NCBI GenBank assembly: GCA_029239355.1
Contig: JAQZAZ010000017.1
Coordinates: 1 to 57,719 of the forward strand
Reading direction: 5' to 3'
DNA length: 57,719 nt
From: Sphingobacterium sp.
Lineage (GTDB): Bacteria > Bacteroidota > Bacteroidia > Sphingobacteriales > Sphingobacteriaceae
The notes under the pieces were generated by a model. The model had not been told where the DNA came from and ran no database searches. It saw only the letters and a list, made by a program, of their open reading frames with translations. The translations under genes were made by a program, and so were the position numbers. Positions 35,701-42,672 of the stretch are shown piece after piece. Positions within the stretch are counted from its first letter, which is position 1, and the number at the start of each line of letters is the position of its first letter.

Positions 35701-35893
35701 CGCTATGGGTTACCGCATCAAGCTGGATGGTTACACCTTCTAGAGGCTCCTTGGTGACCGCATCGATGACTTTCCCTGTCAGCGAGGCATTGATAATAGG
35801 ATTGGTTTCTTGTGCATTGCTATACTGGATCGGCTGAAGACCTCCAAGCAAGGCGAATACTAATGAATACCGCAGTATCCGTTTTTTTTTCAT
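32783..35893 (-). CDS. SusC/RagA-family TonB-dependent receptor
   Basis: A 1036-residue outer-membrane transporter. Signal peptide to about residue 28 (SNAQ), carboxypeptidase-like domain about 38-112, the link EVIIVGYGTQRKRDLTGAV, a plug with LYVIDGLPID and the AAIYGSRAANGVILITTKRG signature, and a full-length barrel ending in GAGINVSF. It forms the SusCD complex with the next gene. Its 5' region is repeated about 416 bases upstream as a relic (see 36265-36359), suggesting a former tandem susC. Confidence 0.97.
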   Translation of the reverse strand: MKKKRILRYSLVFALLGGLQPIQYSNAQETNPIINASLTGKVIDAVTKEPLEGVTIQLDAVTHSVKSDRDGNFHFVTGQTLPFKLKISFVGYTSKTLVVTASPTVIALEPSTEHLDEVIIVGYGTQRKRDLTGAVTSLKDVDFNKGAAVTSVDQLLQGTSAGINIQQSSSEPGGGVNVRIRGNNSINAGSSPLYVIDGLPIDNATNLTSSSGEGGIANNLVAKNPINAINPNDIASIEVLKDASAAAIYGSRAANGVILITTKRGAKGQRRLNYSLNGGVQSIAKKIDILNTREYIDVINQLASEKGQPPVFNAGAIADIGAGTDWQEAILRKAFVQDHNLSLSGGDEGLTYFTSLNITSQDGIVRNTGMDRYAGRVNLESTFASKGKFGVNLSTSRILDNNAIDGNSINESAGPINAALLYDPTEKIYNPDGKFTQSSFLTINNPLSLVEGISNESATNRTLGNLFFEYELIEGLKAKINVGADLLSQRRDIFNSRLTIRGAAQNGIANIATMEKRDILGEYTMNYHTLLGGKNALDVLGGVTYQNFQTKRFVGSIGNFPSDDLETNNLSLGDIATASLNSGKADNTLLSYLGRVNYTHNEKYLLTASFRADGSSRFGADNKYGFFPSLAAGWLISREPFIPELFDNLKLRASWGVTGNQDIGNYNSLQTYTTGGTFVSGSSLYVGTSPSRIGNSSLKWESTAQTDIGIDASILKNRVDLTFDYFVKQTRDMLVELPLPSGTGYNAILSNIGSMENRGIELFLSGNVVQGKKFSWTSSINFTRIRNKVTDLGDIKNIITGNAANIGNVAIITEGQPAFTYYGYRVTGIFKDAAEVANSAQKSSKPGYPIFEDINKDGLINTSDQQIIGNPFPDFTYGWRNELNYGNVGLNFLFQGQKGGDVLNGNILESMYPSNYRRNMLRVTVEDRWTPENTDAKWPSAVEPTSYGGGKVNTLALQDASYLRLKYVQLNYNVPLRSTKAIRQLQVYLSAQNLFTISKYIGYDPEANALGTSSARVDLNTYPLARVWGAGINVSF

Positions 35894-35922
35894 GTAATGT
35901 TAATTTAATGGTGAAGTAAGTA

Positions 35923-35943
35923 ACAAGTGCCAACGCCAATTGA
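35923..35943 (-). repeat. susC leader repeat, copy 1
   Basis: A 21-base element upstream of the intact susC start; minus strand TCAATTGGCGTTGGCACTTGT. It matches copy 2 at 36339-36359 with one mismatch, and similarity continues with gaps through to the start codon. It may hold a promoter or RNA element shared by susC leaders. Confidence 0.75.
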
Positions 35944-36264
35944 AAACCTGTTTATGATCTTATCGATAATTCGAGGATGGTGAACAACCTAAAGTATTGT
36001 GATGGTCGCCCAGAAATTCACATTCGCATCGAATAGCAATAACAATAAAGGATAAATAATCTCATTTAATTTAAAATATAGAGCAAGAGCATTGCTGCTC
36101 CGATCTGTTTTACGATGCCTATGATTGCTTTTTAAGGTGTACTGTTAAGCCCGGTGTTAGGTCTGTCTGTTTTGCGCATCAATTACCCGCCCGATGAACG
36201 ATATATTGATGAGAAATCCAGCGCGTGTTTATGAATCAACTGTCTTTGAGGACCGTGAAAAAGG

Positions 36265-36309
36265 CTACAGTAGGTAGGTTGAATACCGGATTACTCCGTT
36301 TTTTTTCAT
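36265..36309 (-). pseudogene. Relic of a second susC start (15 codons)
   Basis: Minus-strand ATG at 36309 begins MKKNGVIRYSTYLL and hits a stop at 36265-36267. It parallels the intact SusC start MKKKRILRYSL in codons and is preceded by the same 21-base leader element at the same distance. The rest of the gene is gone. It is evidence of tandem duplication followed by deletion. Confidence 0.65.
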
Positions 36310-36338
36310 AACTTTGATATGTTTAATAGTGAATACTT

Positions 36339-36359
36339 ACAAGTGCCGACGCCAATTGA
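36339..36359 (-). repeat. susC leader repeat, copy 2
   Basis: Second copy of the 21-base leader element (TCAATTGGCGTCGGCACTTGT on the minus strand), 416 bases upstream of copy 1 and 29 bases before the relic ATG. Confidence 0.75.
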
Positions 36360-36383
36360 TACTTGTTTCATTGTTAAATAATG

Positions 36384-36406
36384 AGAGGAGAACCTTGTTC
36401 TCCTCT
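36384..36406 (+). terminator. Strong hairpin with plus-strand T-rich tail
   Basis: A perfect 10-bp stem (AGAGGAGAAC with GTTCTCCTCT) and a 3-base loop, followed on the plus strand by TTATTTCTTTC. No plus-strand gene precedes it, so it either terminates an unseen small transcript running against susC or acts as a leader hairpin on the minus strand. Confidence 0.5.
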
Positions 36407-36649
36407 TTATTTCTTTCTTCTATCCATTGAATTGTAATAAGTAAGTCCTAAACCCAACATCATTGAGTTTTTTGAGGGAAATCAGAATAGTTGCTGTATA
36501 AAAATTCATTTAAGTCATTTTTTTGTTGATGATCCAAATATAGACTTTTTTTGAAAAAAACTACTAAATTAATAGACTTTTATATTCTTATATTTTGATT
36601 TAAACTATCGCCTGCTCATAGCGTGCTTCCTAGGGGAGTCTGATTGTCG
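36407..36649. other. Spacer upstream of relic, downstream of MDR gene
   Basis: AT-rich sequence with no gene seen; the MDR operon ends at 36650. Confidence 0.5.
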
Positions 36650-37651
36650 TTATTTCACTTTTATCACCACCTTGCCCCTGGCCCTACCGCTCTCCACATA
36701 TGCGATAGCTTCGTTGGTCTGTTCAAAGGGAAAAACTTTATCGATTACCGGACGTATCTCATTTTGCTCTATTAACGCAGCAATTTGAGCGAGTTGTTCG
36801 CCATTGGCTTTCATAAACAGGAATTCATAGTCCACATTCAATTTTTTGGCCTTCGCTCGGATCTTTCTGCTTAATAGCTTGGTAGCCAACTTGAGATACC
36901 AGGGCAGATCAAATTCATTTGCAAACACCGGTGTTGGCGGCCCGGAAATAGAAATGACTTTTCCTCCCCTTTTCAGCACATTCAATGATTTTTCAAGTGT
37001 TTTTTGATCTTGACTATTCAGTACCAGATCATAGTCTTTCAGGACGTTTTCGAAATCCTGTGTTTTATAATCAATCACCAGGTCGGCACCAAGACTTTTT
37101 ACCAGATCGGCATTTTTTGCACTGGTCGTAGTAGCCACTGTTGCACCTAAGTGCTTTGCTAACTGGATTGCAATTGTTCCGACACCTCCCGAACCCGCTT
37201 GGACAAAGACTTTTTGACCTTTTTTAAGGTGTGCGCGGGCTACAAATGCCTGCCATGCAGTCAGTGCGACCAATGGAATGGATGCAGCCTCTTCGAAACT
37301 GATATTTTTAGGCTTTAATGCCACATCTTTCTCCGCTATTGCGATATACTCGGCAAACGTACCGATATGGAAATCAGCTGTTCTTGAGTAAACTTCATCA
37401 CCTACTTTGAATTTGGTCACTTTTGAACCAACCCGGGTCACAATTCCCGACAGGTCGTGTCCCAGCACGAGCGGAAGCTTATAGGGTAAAATCAGTTTGA
37501 ATTCTCCACTTTTCAATTTAGAATCCAGCTGATTGACGCTGGAAGCATATATCTGGACCAATATTTCATTGTCTCTCAGATTCGGTTCAGCCATTTCGAT
37601 AAGCTGGAGCTTATCATCTTTGCTATACCTGGATATACTGTATGCTTTCAT
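36650..37651 (-). CDS. Zinc-less MDR oxidoreductase (quinone-oxidoreductase-like)
   Basis: A 333-residue NADP-dependent medium-chain reductase. It has the GroES-like start with LVLGHDLSGIVTRVG, the nucleotide loop AGSGGVGTIAIQLAKHLGA, and TTSAKNADLVKSLGADLVID. Cysteine and histidine zinc ligands are absent, placing it with quinone oxidoreductases and enoyl reductases. It is the last gene of the operon controlled by the TetR at 41109. Reduces an unsaturated carbonyl or quinone; exact substrate unknown. Confidence 0.94.
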   Translation of the reverse strand: MKAYSISRYSKDDKLQLIEMAEPNLRDNEILVQIYASSVNQLDSKLKSGEFKLILPYKLPLVLGHDLSGIVTRVGSKVTKFKVGDEVYSRTADFHIGTFAEYIAIAEKDVALKPKNISFEEAASIPLVALTAWQAFVARAHLKKGQKVFVQAGSGGVGTIAIQLAKHLGATVATTTSAKNADLVKSLGADLVIDYKTQDFENVLKDYDLVLNSQDQKTLEKSLNVLKRGGKVISISGPPTPVFANEFDLPWYLKLATKLLSRKIRAKAKKLNVDYEFLFMKANGEQLAQIAALIEQNEIRPVIDKVFPFEQTNEAIAYVESGRARGKVVIKVK

Positions 37652-37704
37652 CTTGTATGTCTATTTTGATGTTGATTATTTCGTATGATTATCTCTTATT
37701 TATG

Positions 37705-38481
37705 CTATTCGACTCCCCCTTTTAAGTATTCAGCGTATTTTTTTTGGTTTACCATGCCATATGCCGCTTTGGGTGCCAAACGGTTGATAAGATACAGCGC
37801 TTTAGTGTCGCCCACACGAATGGTGAATTCATCTTTTTCCAGACCGCTGATCAGACTCTTTACCAATTGCTCCGGACTGATTTTTTTGTCATCTCGGTCG
37901 GCCACCATATCTGTATCGACCAACGGAGGTAAAAGCTCAAAAACTTTTACCTTGCTGCCTATAATTTCCAGATGTGCACGAAGCATCTTGGTATAAAAAG
38001 CCAAAGCTGTTTTGGATGCAGAATAAGTCGCTTCTATTATCGAAGGTACAATACTGAGGATGGATGTGGTATGGATGATAGCTGCTTCATTTTTTGCTTT
38101 AAGCATATTTAAGAAAAGCTCATTCAATCGGATAACCCCCAAATAATTGACTTCCATTTCATAAATAGCCCCTTCCAGATGCTTTTTGTTGGGTATGCCG
38201 AGATTTGTTGGCGGTACACCCACACCAGCATTGTGATACAAAATATCAATGCCGCCCAATGTTTCTACCTGTTGGTAAAGAGCATTTGCATCGGCCTCAC
38301 CGGAAGCATCACTTTGCATTGTAATCAAAGCTGGATGCATCTTTTTTGCTGCATCCAGTTTCTGCTGATTTCTTCCGGTAATGATTACCTGAGCGCCGAT
38401 ATTTAGAAACTGCCTTGCAGCTTCCAAGCCGATACCCGAACCTCCGCCGGTGATTAATATTCTTTTTCCTTTTAAATCCAT
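37705..38481 (-). CDS. Short-chain dehydrogenase/reductase
   Basis: A 258-residue SDR in the DltE-like style. The cofactor loop is ITGGGSGIGLEAARQF, followed by YHNAGVG; the catalytic Ser is in HTTSILS and the YxxxK is YSASKTAL. It is similar in plan to the next SDR gene upstream (38506-39243) and the two are separated by 24 bases, so the pair probably arose by duplication within the operon. NAD(P)H-dependent reduction of a carbonyl is likely. Confidence 0.95.
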   Translation of the reverse strand: MDLKGKRILITGGGSGIGLEAARQFLNIGAQVIITGRNQQKLDAAKKMHPALITMQSDASGEADANALYQQVETLGGIDILYHNAGVGVPPTNLGIPNKKHLEGAIYEMEVNYLGVIRLNELFLNMLKAKNEAAIIHTTSILSIVPSIIEATYSASKTALAFYTKMLRAHLEIIGSKVKVFELLPPLVDTDMVADRDDKKISPEQLVKSLISGLEKDEFTIRVGDTKALYLINRLAPKAAYGMVNQKKYAEYLKGGVE

Positions 38482-38505
38482 TGTGAATATTTTAAATGAT
38501 TGAAT

Positions 38506-39243
38506 TTACGCTTTTCCGCGCACAATATTTGCGAATGCTTCCTGGGTTGCCGCAGCATAGGTCTTGGTTTCTCCCACAGGCACTTCATACTGATTTTTTT
38601 CCAAAGCAGCAAACAGCTCATCGGCTACCTCAGATGGCGGAATACCATTGGCACCCCCTATTTCTGCCGAAAAATCCGTGTTGACCAAAGGAGGATATAC
38701 TTCGTAGACATTCAATTTTTCGTTTTCTGCAAAGGTATCCCTAAGTCCTTCGGTATAACTGTGAAGTGCCGCTTTGCTGGCAGAGTAAGTCGGCAGGTAT
38801 TTATTTGATCTGAATACAGCGATGGAAGAAATGTTGATAATCGCCGCGTCCTCCTGTTGCAAAAGCAGTGGAGTAAGCAATGAAGTGAAATGGATCACGC
38901 TAATAAAGTTGGTGTTGATCTCGATGTACGCTTTTTCGGCAGCGTTATTATTAGGGTCACTTAAATCATTCACAAAAGCCGCTCCGGCATTGTTTACGAT
39001 GATATTGACGTCGGCGTGATTCGTTTTCAGGTCATCCGCAATACGGATCCTGTCAGCTTCTACCGATAGATCGCCCTGTATAGCCACTGCACCGTTTAAT
39101 TCAGCCAGTGCTTCTTGAAGACGCTCTTCGTTGCGGCCGTTAATGATGATTTTATTTCCTGCTTCGCTTAATTTTTTAGCAATAGCCAGACCGATGCCGG
39201 CACTACCACCGCTGATAAATACGGTATTTCCTGTTGTTTTCAT
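38506..39243 (-). CDS. Short-chain dehydrogenase/reductase
   Basis: A 245-residue SDR with cofactor loop ISGGSAGIGLAIAKKL, IVNNAGAAF, the Ser in INISSIAVF and YSASKAALHSY as the active-site motif. The C-terminus contains VYEVYPPLVNTDFSAEIGG, as in DltE-like SDRs. Third gene of the TetR-headed operon, between the old yellow enzyme and the second SDR. Substrate unknown. Confidence 0.95.
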   Translation of the reverse strand: MKTTGNTVFISGGSAGIGLAIAKKLSEAGNKIIINGRNEERLQEALAELNGAVAIQGDLSVEADRIRIADDLKTNHADVNIIVNNAGAAFVNDLSDPNNNAAEKAYIEINTNFISVIHFTSLLTPLLLQQEDAAIINISSIAVFRSNKYLPTYSASKAALHSYTEGLRDTFAENEKLNVYEVYPPLVNTDFSAEIGGANGIPPSEVADELFAALEKNQYEVPVGETKTYAAATQEAFANIVRGKA

Positions 39244-39335
39244 GTGATATGTTTTTTGAGAGGTGATTACTTTAATAATTTATTTATTTCTTATACAAAA
39301 TCTTTGTGATATTGGTACGGTTATCGCCCTACAGT

Positions 39336-40436
39336 TTAGCTGTTTAACGTCGTGTAATCAGTGTAACCCTTTTCGCCTGGCGTATAAAACGTGTTTTGAT
39401 CAGGTGCATTTAGCGGTACGTCTGTTTTGTAACGCTCGACCAGGTCAGGGTTGGCAATGAACGGAACCCCAAAGGATACCAGGTCAGCATCGCCATCGTT
39501 GATTACCTGCGTAGCCTTGTCCTTGTTGAATGCGCGGTTGATGATAATGGTACCCGTATAGATTTTACGAAAATGTTTTGCAACTTCCTGTATCGCATTG
39601 CTATTGCCAGTGACATCAGTAAAAGGTTCGATCAAATGCACATAAGCCAAGCCGTAATCGTTCAAGCGGCTGACGATATAATCATAGGTAGCGATGGTTT
39701 CATTATCTACCAAAATACCCATAATACCATTTAAGGAAGGGTTAAGACGGATACCAACACGGCTGATATCCACGGCCTGCTTTAAGCCATCCAGTATGTC
39801 AAAAAGAATGCGCGCGCGGTTTTCGGGGTTTCCACCATATTCATCGGTTCGGAAATTGCTGTTTTTGCTGAAAAACTGCTGTAAAAGGTAGCCGTTTGCT
39901 CCGTGCAGTTCGATACCGTCAAAGCCCGCTTCAAAAGCGTTGACGGCGCCTTGTATAAAATCAGCAACTGTTTGTCTGATGTCTTCCAAGGTCATCGCCC
40001 TCGCTGTTTCACTTTGTTTAAACCCAGTAGCGGTGAAGACCTCTACCTTCGGGTTGTAAGCAGAAGGTGCCAAAGGAGCCTTTCCATTATGGTGGTCTGG
40101 ATGTGAATACGCACCTGTGTGCCACAGCTGGGCAAAGATCCGTCCGCCTTTTTCATGAACGGCATCTGTTGATAATTTCCAGCCGGCAACCTGGTCCTTT
40201 GAATAGATACCCGGTACATTGGGTACACCCACAGCATCCCTGCTGATGAAGGTACCTTCTGTGATGATCAGTCCGGCGGTAGCACGTTGTGCATAATATT
40301 CCGCTTGAAGTCCAGTAGCGGTATTGCCTTCATTGGCCGCCCGTGAACGCGTCATCGGCGCCATTACGATGCGGTTTTGGAGTTGTAATCCGTTTAATTC
40401 GTACGGTTCAAATAATACTGTGTTGCTCATATTCAT
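39336..40436 (-). CDS. Old yellow enzyme family alkene reductase
   Basis: A 366-residue FMN-dependent NADPH oxidoreductase. Typical segments are RIVMAPMTRSRA at the start, QLWHTGAYSHP, the substrate-anion-binding IELHGANGYLLQQFFS (His and Asn pair), and the FMN-phosphate end INDGDADLVSFGVPFIANPD. Members reduce activated C=C bonds of enones and nitro compounds or detoxify electrophiles (NemA/YqjM class). First structural gene after the TetR gene; two TetR-type operators lie between them, so it is probably induced by an electrophile. Confidence 0.96.
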   Translation of the reverse strand: MNMSNTVLFEPYELNGLQLQNRIVMAPMTRSRAANEGNTATGLQAEYYAQRATAGLIITEGTFISRDAVGVPNVPGIYSKDQVAGWKLSTDAVHEKGGRIFAQLWHTGAYSHPDHHNGKAPLAPSAYNPKVEVFTATGFKQSETARAMTLEDIRQTVADFIQGAVNAFEAGFDGIELHGANGYLLQQFFSKNSNFRTDEYGGNPENRARILFDILDGLKQAVDISRVGIRLNPSLNGIMGILVDNETIATYDYIVSRLNDYGLAYVHLIEPFTDVTGNSNAIQEVAKHFRKIYTGTIIINRAFNKDKATQVINDGDADLVSFGVPFIANPDLVERYKTDVPLNAPDQNTFYTPGEKGYTDYTTLNS

Positions 40437-40454
40437 TGATTTTAATTGTTGTAT

Positions 40455-40474
40455 ATTATACTTTTTGGTCTATT
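40455..40474. promoter_or_regulatory. Degenerate TetR operator
   Basis: TTATACT-TTTT-GGTCTATT resembles the perfect operator at 40485-40504 with mismatches in its right half, and is centred 30 bases from it. It may help cooperative binding before the old yellow enzyme gene. Confidence 0.4.
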
Positions 40475-40484
40475 TTGTTTCAAT

Positions 40485-40504
40485 AATATACTTTTTAGTA
40501 TATT
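40485..40504. promoter_or_regulatory. TetR operator before the oxidoreductase operon
   Basis: AATATACT-TTTT-AGTATATT, a perfect 8-bp dyad with 4-base centre, about 50 bases before the old yellow enzyme start. The same arms occur at 41131-41150 before the TetR gene itself. Confidence 0.75.
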
Positions 40505-40518
40505 CTGTTTTAAAAAAA

Positions 40519-41109
40519 TTATTTGCTGTATTGTTCCAATTCAGCCTTAAGATTTTTGATAAGCGATTGCATGGGTTTTACGGTATTCATCGTCCTGCAC
40601 ATGATTATACCACCTTCAACAGCGGCCACCATTTTAAATGCAAAAACGGCCGGATCAAGGTCGTGCGAAAATTCACCATTTTCTATCCCTGCCTTAAGTA
40701 TATTTGTAAGCCCCTCCTGACCGGCCCTGAATGTCGCTGCAATCTTTTCCTTGATCAGCGGGTGGTTGTCATCCGCTTCTACCGCGGTATTAAAGATTGG
40801 GCATCCCCCTGAAATATAGGTTTCTATCGGATCTTTATAAAAATCCATGAATGCGAAAATCTTGGCTTTTGCAGTTTTCCCTTTTGAAACAGCCATATGC
40901 ATCTTTTCGCTGACTTTTTTCAGCATCTGATCTATGACCTGGACGGAAAGATCGTCCTTGTTTTCAAAATGACCATAGAGACATCCTTTGGTCAGTTTCG
41001 TTGCAGCCAGCACATCATCAATATTGACACCGGCTATCCCCTTTTCATTATAGAGTGGAGCTGCTGTATCCAGTATAAATTGCTTTGTTCTTTCTGACTT
41101 TGTTAGCAT
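40519..41109 (-). CDS. TetR-family repressor of the oxidoreductase operon
   Basis: A 196-residue TetR regulator. HTH: TKQFILDTAAPLYNEKGIAG and DVLAATKLTKGCLYGHFENK. The C-terminal half with GGCPIFNTAVEADD is the TetR_C-type ligand domain often found beside NemA-like reductases, with a conserved Cys near residue 104 that could sense electrophiles. It is transcribed in the same direction as the oxidoreductase operon, and identical palindromes flank both its own start and the old yellow enzyme start, which supports auto- and target repression. Confidence 0.94.
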   Translation of the reverse strand: MLTKSERTKQFILDTAAPLYNEKGIAGVNIDDVLAATKLTKGCLYGHFENKDDLSVQVIDQMLKKVSEKMHMAVSKGKTAKAKIFAFMDFYKDPIETYISGGCPIFNTAVEADDNHPLIKEKIAATFRAGQEGLTNILKAGIENGEFSHDLDPAVFAFKMVAAVEGGIIMCRTMNTVKPMQSLIKNLKAELEQYSK

Positions 41110-41130
41110 TGTATTAAATCTTATGCGACA

Positions 41131-41150
41131 AATATACTAAAAAGTATATT
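41131..41150. promoter_or_regulatory. TetR operator before the TetR gene
   Basis: AATATACT-AAAA-AGTATATT, arms identical to the site at 40485-40504, 21 bases upstream of the TetR start codon. Confidence 0.75.
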
Positions 41151-41272
41151 TTTTCCAAGGGTGCTAATTATGATTCATATATTAATGGGTATTCTTTTAC
41201 GTTACTATGTCATTTCTTTTGAGCCACACAGTGATGGGCTATGGAGCTGTTGGATCTACGCTACCTTTTTCT

Positions 41273-41590
41273 CTAAAACTTATGATTTAAACCGAATTGT
41301 ATGAGCTGATTGATCACAGGAAGCAATTCTTTGCCAATATCCGTTAGCGTATATTCAACTTTAGGTGGTATTTCAGCAAAGGACTTTTTATGAACGAATC
41401 CCTTATCGCATAGAAACTTCAGCTGGCTGATCAGCATCTTTTCACTGATGCCCACAATGCAGCGTTTAAGTTCACCGTAGCGGACCGTGCGTTCATTGAT
41501 CTGGAAAATAATCAGCATGGTCCATTTACCACCGATGATTTCAAGTGTTCTCCGTAAGGGACAGTGTTCGTCGGAAATATTTATATTCAT
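41273..41590 (-). CDS. HxlR-family transcriptional regulator
   Basis: A 105-residue winged-helix regulator with the family hallmark CPLRRTLEIIGGKWTMLIIF (Cys10 conserved, a possible redox or electrophile switch), then YGELKRCIVGISEKML and the wing VEYTLTDIGKELLPVI. Divergent from the SnoaL-like gene, with direct repeats in the 127-base spacer. It probably represses that gene and itself. Confidence 0.95.
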   Translation of the reverse strand: MNINISDEHCPLRRTLEIIGGKWTMLIIFQINERTVRYGELKRCIVGISEKMLISQLKFLCDKGFVHKKSFAEIPPKVEYTLTDIGKELLPVINQLIQFGLNHKF

Positions 41591-41625
41591 TTTATCTAAT
41601 TGATAATCAACTATTCTTAAGTATG

Positions 41626-41653
41626 GGTAAGTACCCTACCTTTTGGTAAGTAC
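41626..41653. promoter_or_regulatory. Direct repeats in HxlR/SnoaL divergent spacer
   Basis: GGTAAGTAC occurs at 41626-41634 and 41645-41653, and a third AAGTA at 41618. The first copy sits in a near-palindrome GGGTAAGTACCC. Candidate HxlR binding sites. Confidence 0.5.
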
Positions 41654-41717
41654 TTGTTTAACAGCAAGCTAATTTAGACATTTGTAGCATATTTATTTAC
41701 TATAATAATAAAAGAGT

Positions 41718-42122
41718 ATGTCAAAAAATGTAACAATTGTTCAATCTTATTTTGATGCCATCAGCAAAGGAGACTTTGCCACAGTCGGAAACTTGTTTGC
41801 CGATGATGTGATATGGCATCAGCCTGGCGATGGTATTCAATCCGGAACTTATAATGGAAAAGAAGCTGTATTTACCCATTTGGGAAATTTTATGAAATGG
41901 AGCAATGGTACCTTTGCTATCGATGAGGTTGAGTACCTAAGTAGCAATGGAGATCTTGTTACTGCCGCAATCCACTTTAAAGCAGCTAAAGGAGATCAAC
42001 AACTTGCCATGAAAGGTGTGGATCTATTGCGGATTGATCAAGGCAAAATCAAAGAAGTATGGCTCTTTTCAGAACAAATAATCGATGAAGACACATTCTG
42101 GAACAGCGCTGCAAAGCATTAG
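41718..42122 (+). CDS. SnoaL-like / NTF2-fold protein
   Basis: A 134-residue protein with the NTF2-like fold: IVQSYFDAISKGDFATVGNLFADDVIWHQPG at the start, TYNGKEAVFTHLGNFM, and the end KGVDLLRIDQGKIKEVWLFSEQ. Proteins of this family are small isomerases, hydrolases or ligand-binding proteins. It is divergent from an HxlR regulator, a frequent pairing in Bacteroidota, suggesting induction by a small electrophile or quinone. ATTTGTAGCAT upstream resembles a promoter -7 region. Confidence 0.85.
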   Translation: MSKNVTIVQSYFDAISKGDFATVGNLFADDVIWHQPGDGIQSGTYNGKEAVFTHLGNFMKWSNGTFAIDEVEYLSSNGDLVTAAIHFKAAKGDQQLAMKGVDLLRIDQGKIKEVWLFSEQIIDEDTFWNSAAKH

Positions 42123-42131
42123 GACATTTAA

Positions 42132-42225
42132 TCCATTTTTTCTTGCGCAGTTTGTCCACCAAAAGATATAGATTGTCCAGATCAAAGGGCTTTGCCAAGA
42201 ATTCATCAGCGCTACAATCTCTGAG
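42132..42225 (-). pseudogene. Response-regulator receiver-domain tail relic
   Basis: A short minus-strand frame reads LRDCSADEFLAKPFDLDNLY then LLVDKLRKK, the last strand and helix of a receiver domain with the conserved Lys-Pro pair. It is closed by a stop at 42226-42228 upstream, so only the C-terminal ~30 residues remain. Confidence 0.6.
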
Positions 42226-42672
42226 CTATGCACCCCTCGCACGATCGTGTCGATTTTTGGAACCACCGCAATGAATCGAGAGAATATGGTCTGGAAGAGT
42301 AGAATCTATTGCAGGAATGCAATGGAATGCCCATGCTTAACATGAAAGGAGGCCGAGCATCCAATACCCGACCGTCCAAATCAATCAGCAGAAACGAGGC
42401 TCTGTCGACAATAGAACAGCCGAAATTTTGAGATCGTTTAAAAATAATTTAAACTACATTTTCCATCTTTGCTGCAGTGAAGATGAGCGGCTAAATTATA
42501 GCAACATCGCAGTGCCATACCAGTTTTAGGTCTTTTACTATTCGTATAAATAATTTGAATGCTGCTCCTTTGAAACAGCGACATCATTTAAAGACAAGAT
42601 GCTAACCATAAAATAGTTATATTAGCATATTTGAGAACAGGTTCGTAGTAAAACATGGTGGAAATTTATTAG
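42226..42672. other. Non-coding or decayed spacer
   Basis: Several short frames with stops, none recognisable. An AT-rich stretch just before 42673 carries CATATTTG, a one-mismatch -7 box, which may drive the DUF3592-like gene. Confidence 0.4.
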
